Shown here: positions 36,052 through 39,982 of the stretch, piece after piece
Layout of the letters: every line of letters starts with the position of its first letter
Position numbering within the stretch: position 1 is the first letter of the stretch
Origin: JBCCFK01 sp965262315
GTDB taxonomy: Bacteria > Actinomycetota > Acidimicrobiia > Acidimicrobiales > UBA8592
NCBI GenBank assembly: GCA_965262315.1
Contig: CBDHFJ010000074.1
Location: forward strand, 1 to 39,982
DNA: 39,982 bases
Direction: 5' to 3'
The notes under the pieces: model-generated
Told to the model about the DNA's origin: nothing
Database searches by the model: none
Seen by the model: only the letters and a program-made list of their open reading frames with translations
Made by a program: the position numbers and the translations under genes

Positions 36052-37378
36052 TCAACGCAGCACGAGGCGCACCGGCAGGTTCTTGAGCCCTCCCACGAAG
36101 TTGCTGTGGACGAAGCGGCGCTCGCCGGTGATCTCGATCGACTCGATGCGGGGCAGCAATTCCTCGAGGATGACACGCAGTTCGAGGCGGGCCAGTTGGT
36201 GCCCGATGCACATGTGGGGCCCGTGGCCGAACGCGACGTGGGGGTTGGGTCGGCGGTCGTGGCGAAAGATGTCCGGGTCGTCGAAGACATCCTCGTCCCG
36301 GTTGGCCGACGGGTAAAGCAGCGCGAGTTGGTCGCCGCGTCGGATCTGCCGGCCTCGGAGCTCGACATCCCGAGTGGCCTGGCGCACGAACTGCTTGACC
36401 GGGGAGGTCCAGCGCAGGCCCTCGCTCACGAGGTCGGGCACCCGGCCAAGGTCGGCCTGGATCTCGGCCAGTTGGTCGGGGTGGGTGGCCAACGCGTCGA
36501 TGGTGCTCGAGAGGGTGCTGGCGGTGGTGTCGTGGCCGGCAGTGACGAGGGCCAGCATCCACCCGTGGGCGTAGGCCCGGTCGTAGTACTCGCCATTGGC
36601 ATCGCGAGCATTGGCGATGACCGAGGCCAGGTCGTCTCGGGGTCTTGTCCTTCGTTCGTCGATCACTGCCTCGAAGTAGGCGGCGATGTCGGCCATGGTC
36701 GCATCCACGGCCTGGCGGGCCGGACCGGTCCCCTCCGCCTCGTTCGGTTCCCGGGCCTGGTCGGGGTCGGCAGGTCCGAAGAACTCCTGCGTCAGCTTCA
36801 TCATCAACGGCTCGTCCTCGGCCGGGAGCCCGAGGAGGGTCATGACGACGTGCAGTGGGTAGTGGACGGAGAAGTCGGTGGCGAGATCGATCTCGTTCAC
36901 CCCGACGTGAAGCCTGGTCGCGATGGCCTCGCGGGCCAGGCTGCGGAAGGCGTCCTCTCGAGTGTTGAGTTTCGCCGGGCGGAACCAGTCGGTGGCGATG
37001 TCGCGGATCTCGGTGTGCAGCGGCGGGTCGAGTGGGGTCACCGTGATGATGCCCGGCCCCGCTGCCCCGGTCTCGGTCTGGTCGAGGTAGGCCAGCGAGG
37101 CCTCGTCAGTGATCACCTGGGCGAACCGGGTACCCGGGACACCGGCGCTCGTGAAGGTCTCCCAGTCTCGCTCGACGGTCATGATGTCGTCGCGCCTCGC
37201 CACCAGCCAGTAGGGCGGGTAGCCATCGACGTTGCCCCACCCCGAGTGGCTGGTTGGCGCGAAGCCATGCGTAGGCCCGGTACAGCTCGGCTGGGTGGCG
37301 ATGGCCCTCGGGCAGGATGATCTGCCGGGCCACCCAGTCCGGGACCGGTTCTGATGATTCGGCGTCGGTGGGCGTCAT
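36052..37378 (-). pseudogene. Cytochrome P450 monooxygenase, frameshifted near the N-terminus
   Basis: A bacterial soluble P450. I-helix oxygen-activation site LVTAGHDTTASTL, ExxR helix SEGLRWTSPVKQF, and the heme loop FGHGPHMCIGHQLARLEL with the cysteine ligand are intact. The N-terminus from ATG 37378 (MTPTDAESSEPVPDWVARQI ... RAYAWLRANQPLGVG) is in another frame from GNVDGYPPYWLVARRDD. The shift is at the four C at 37235-37238; removing one G on the coding strand joins both parts into 441 residues. GGAG lies seven bases before ATG 37378. It needs a ferredoxin and reductase, not seen here. With two acyl-CoA dehydrogenases upstream it may hydroxylate a terpenoid, steroid or alkyl substrate, which is inference. 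Confidence 0.9.
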
Positions 37379-37464
37379 TGGGAGGCTCCAATCTGTATCG
37401 GCCCGAAGGCGTAGGTGAAGTCGGCCGCCATGGACCGGTCGAGGCGATGCGCGCACGCATTCAT

Positions 37465-38591
37465 CTACAGCACCCCCGTGGTGCCGGCCCGGACCAGGTC
37501 GACGATGCGGTCTCGGTGCTCGGCGGTCGTCCCCAGCAGCGGAGCGTTGGCGCGGGCCCGCTTGTAGTAGAGGTGGAGGGGCATCTCCCAGGTGGCTCCG
37601 ATCGCCCCATGCATCTGGATGGCATCGGCGGTGCAGGCGACGAACGTGTCGGCACACCAGCTCTTGGTCATCGAGGCGGCGAGGCTCTGGGTGTCTGCAT
37701 CGGACGACGACAGGGCCCAGGCCAGGTAGTAGGTGAGGCTCTTGCCCCCCTCGACCTTCATCAACATGTCGGCGCAGGTGTGCTTGATCGCCTGGAAGAT
37801 CCCGATGGGCCGCCCGTAGGCCACCCGTTCCTTGGCGTACTCGACCGACATGCGGAGGACCGCCTCTGACCCACCGATCGACTCCGATGCGACGGCCAGG
37901 GCGATCCGGTTCTGGATCGCCCTCCAGTCGGCAGCGAAATCGCTCGAACCGACCGAGCTTCTCGGCGGGCGGCGCCATCGAGGTCGAGTCGGCAGACCTG
38001 GCGGGTGAGGTCGAACCAGGCCAGACGCTCCCGCCGCACCCCGTCGTTGGTCGCATTGATCAGGTAGAGGCCCGGCTGCCCCTGCTCGTCGACGGCGGAC
38101 ACCACGAGGACGTCGGCGGTCTCGCCGTCGGGGACGTAGCGCTTGGCGCCGGTCGCTCGCCCGTCGACGACGCGGACGCTCGGGTCGTGGCGCAGCCCAT
38201 CGATGTCGTCCTCCAGCCAGGCCAGGGCCAGCTGCGTCGCCCCGGCTGCGACGTCCGGGAGGACCCGGCGCTTCTGATCCTCCGAGCCGCACTGCAGCAC
38301 GGCCACGGTGCCGGCGTGGTGGCCGAGATACGGCGCCGGGCAGAGCGACCGCCCGAACTCCTCGGTCAGCACCACCCAGGTCACGTGGTCGGCCCCGTAC
38401 CCTCCGTACTCCTCCGGGATGAGCAGACCGGTCCAGCCCAGGTCGGCCATCGTGGCCCACAACCCCTGGTCGTAGCTCGTGTCCGGGTCGGCCCCATCCT
38501 CAAGCAGGCGGTCGAGCGAAACCTTCTCGCCGAACAGCCGCACCGCGCTGTCGCGCAGCGCATCCTGTTCGTCATCGAACGCGAACCTCAT
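37465..38591 (-). pseudogene. Acyl-CoA dehydrogenase (FadE-type), second of a pair, frameshifted
   Basis: FAD-dependent dehydrogenase of acyl-CoA esters. From ATG 38591 the frame runs MRFAFDDEQDALRDSAVRLF ... CRLDLDGA and then breaks; the rest (SSDFAADWRAIQNRIALAVA, YAKERVAYGRPIGIFQAIKH, DAIQMHGAIGATWEMPLHLY) is in another frame. One missing base in the GC-rich stretch around 37967-37972 (GGGCGG on the plus strand) would give 375 residues. It overlaps the first dehydrogenase by four bases (ATGA), and its GxIGxTWE motif resembles one subunit of paired steroid-type FadE enzymes, which form alpha2beta2 complexes. Whether it has its own catalytic Glu cannot be fixed by eye. Confidence 0.85.
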
Positions 38592-39788
38592 GACCGCACC
38601 CCCGATGCCGTCCGTTCGTTCCAGGGGATCCGGGCCTCCGGATCCCGATCCTTGGGCAGGCCGAGGATCTTCTCGCCCACCACGTTCCTCAGGACCTCGG
38701 TGGTCCCGAGCATCAGGGTCAGCGTCGGGGCCATGAACAGGGCCCGCTTGCCAGTCAGGGCCGAGCCGGTCTCGTCGGGCGCGGTCAGGAAGTGCGGCAG
38801 CGGATCGTCGTCGCCCACCATGGTCCCCAGCCCGCCGCCCTCGGTGGCCAGGGCCAGGAGCGACTTGCCGTGGAGGCCGCCCATCAGTCGACCGAGGGCG
38901 GCCTCGGGCCCCGGGAACAGGCCGTGAACCTGTTGGGTCAGGGTCCGGTAGGCCAGCAGCTGCATCACCGTTCCCTCGACGAACAGTTCCGCCGCTTCGA
39001 CGCCGGGTCGTGGCGTCGTCGAGCCGGTCGCCCTCGTCCAGATACTCGATCAGGTTTCGGGCCGTCGGGCCGAGGCCCAGGAACGCTCCCGGTCGGGCCA
39101 GCGTCGATCGCTCGTACTGCAGCTGGGCGGTGGCCAACCGCCAGCCGTCGCCCTCCTCGCCCACCAGGGCGTCGGCCGGAATGACCGCATTGTCAATGAA
39201 GACCTCGTTGCCCTCCGGGAGGCCGGTCATGAACGGGAAGTTCCGGCACTCGACGCCGGGCGTGTGCATGTCCAGCAGGAAGCACGACAGGCCCTGGTGC
39301 TTGGGCACGTCGGGATCGGTCCGGGCCAGCAGGAGTCCGTAGTCGGCGGTCGACGCGCCCGAGTTCCAGATCTTCGAGCCGTTGACCACGTAGACGTCGC
39401 CGTCACGGCGGGCCGAGGTCCGCAGGCCGGCCAGATCCGAGCCGGCGTTGGGCTCGGAGTACAGCTGGCACCAGGGTTGCTCACCGATCAGGCTCGGGAT
39501 CAGGTTCTCCCGGATCTGCTTCTCCGACCCGTACTGGGCTACCACGGCGCCGACGTTGTTGATGGCGATCTGGGCCTTCGGCGGGGGCTGGATGCCGGCC
39601 CCGGCCAACTCCTCGTTGATGATGAGCTGCAGCATCGGATCGGCGTCGATCCCGAACGGCGCCGGCCAGTGCGGGACCATGTAGCCCGAGTCCAGCAACT
39701 CCTGGCCCGACGGATCGGGATGCTCCGCGCACCACGCCCGCACCGCAGCGCGGCGCGGATCGTCGTCCGCCGGTAGATCGAAATCCAT
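38588..39788 (-). pseudogene. Acyl-CoA dehydrogenase (FadE-type), first of a pair, frameshifted
   Basis: The first gene of the catabolic block. Frame 1 from ATG 39788 (MDFDLPADDDPRRAAVRAWC) covers the N-terminal and middle domains with the FAD-binding QLYSEPNAGSDLAGL and KIWNSGA. It breaks at about 39001-39020 after YLDEGDRLDDA. Frame 2 continues VEAAELFVEGTVMQLLAYRT to MLGTTEVLRNVVGEKILGLP. Removing one base gives 399 residues, normal for the family. The final LGTTEVLRNVVGEKILGLP block matches the FadE group of large heteromeric dehydrogenases. GGGAG lies nine bases before the start. With its partner it would oxidise a bulky acyl-CoA. Confidence 0.85.
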
Positions 39789-39843
39789 GAGAGGTGCTCC
39801 CTATGTTCTGGTCACCTCGAGAGTGACGGTCTTCGAGGACAGG

Positions 39844-39982
39844 TCAGATTGCCGGTGTGGTGGGCGTGGCAGCGGTGCGGGGGTGGACTTGGGGGAACCA
39901 GGGTCCGCGAAGGGGGTCGCCGGGTTTGATGAGCGCTTCGATGCCTGGGTAGGGCGGCGCGGGTTGAGCCGGGGGGTCGTAG
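39844..39982 (-). CDS. C-terminal end of an unidentified protein
   Basis: The last 45 residues of a minus-strand frame that enters from outside the window: YDPPAQPAPPYPGIEALIKP then GDPLRGPWFPQVHPRTAATP and a stop at 39844-39846. The Pro-rich character resembles the tails of actinobacterial DUF222/HNH proteins, but this is weak. It lies 55 bases upstream of the first acyl-CoA dehydrogenase on the same strand. Confidence 0.4.
   Translation of the reverse strand, partial: YDPPAQPAPPYPGIEALIKPGDPLRGPWFPQVHPRTAATPTTPAI

Overview
The window is a G+C-rich actinobacterial chromosome segment. The best guess is the class Acidimicrobiia. The evidence is strongly G/C-biased third codon positions, the gene order phoH-ybeY-CNNM/CorC-era, a primase-sigma pair, actinobacterial-style leaderless starts (TAnnnT 6-10 nt before the start codon) and a Trp-Trp...Lys-Trp-Tyr-Pro-Pro N-terminal motif that I associate with Acidimicrobiia. 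No rRNA, phage or plasmid backbone is present. The taxonomic call is an inference.

Layout. Bases 1-685 hold the N-terminal part of a drug-efflux MFS transporter. Bases 857-4496 form a housekeeping operon (phoH, ybeY, CNNM/CorC, era). Bases 4512-8938 carry envelope and secreted proteins: a membrane-anchored two-repeat protein, a DUF3179 lipoprotein and a chymotrypsin-fold protease with a P-domain. Bases 9102-13510 carry a DinG/XPD helicase, a tiny membrane protein, uppS, a 61-bp tandem-repeat array and recO. Bases 13669-18001 carry two lipoproteins, an aldehyde dehydrogenase, an unknown protein and a two-CBS protein. Bases 18095-24238 carry glyS, a PPDK-like protein without its ATP-grasp domain, dnaG and rpoD. 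Bases 24272-27570 hold a LysR regulator, small genes, an HTH plus LAGLIDADG-like protein and two tRNA genes. Bases 27571-28376 are a scar with a broken vapC and an IS256-family fragment.

From 39788 down to 28377 every gene is on the minus strand and forms a catabolic block: two acyl-CoA dehydrogenases, a cytochrome P450, an alpha/beta hydrolase, a PaaX-type regulator, boxC, boxB, benzoate-CoA ligase and another alpha/beta hydrolase. The ligase makes benzoyl-CoA, BoxB epoxidises it and BoxC opens the ring, which is the aerobic hybrid (box) pathway. BoxA (reductase) and BoxD (semialdehyde dehydrogenase) are not in the window. The last 139 bases hold the C-terminal end of an unidentified protein.

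A striking property of the window is the number of single-base frameshifts: eight genes need a one-base correction, including the essential primase gene. Most lie in G/C runs or GC-rich stretches. This points to consensus errors in the assembly rather than to decay, except for vapC, which is also truncated.
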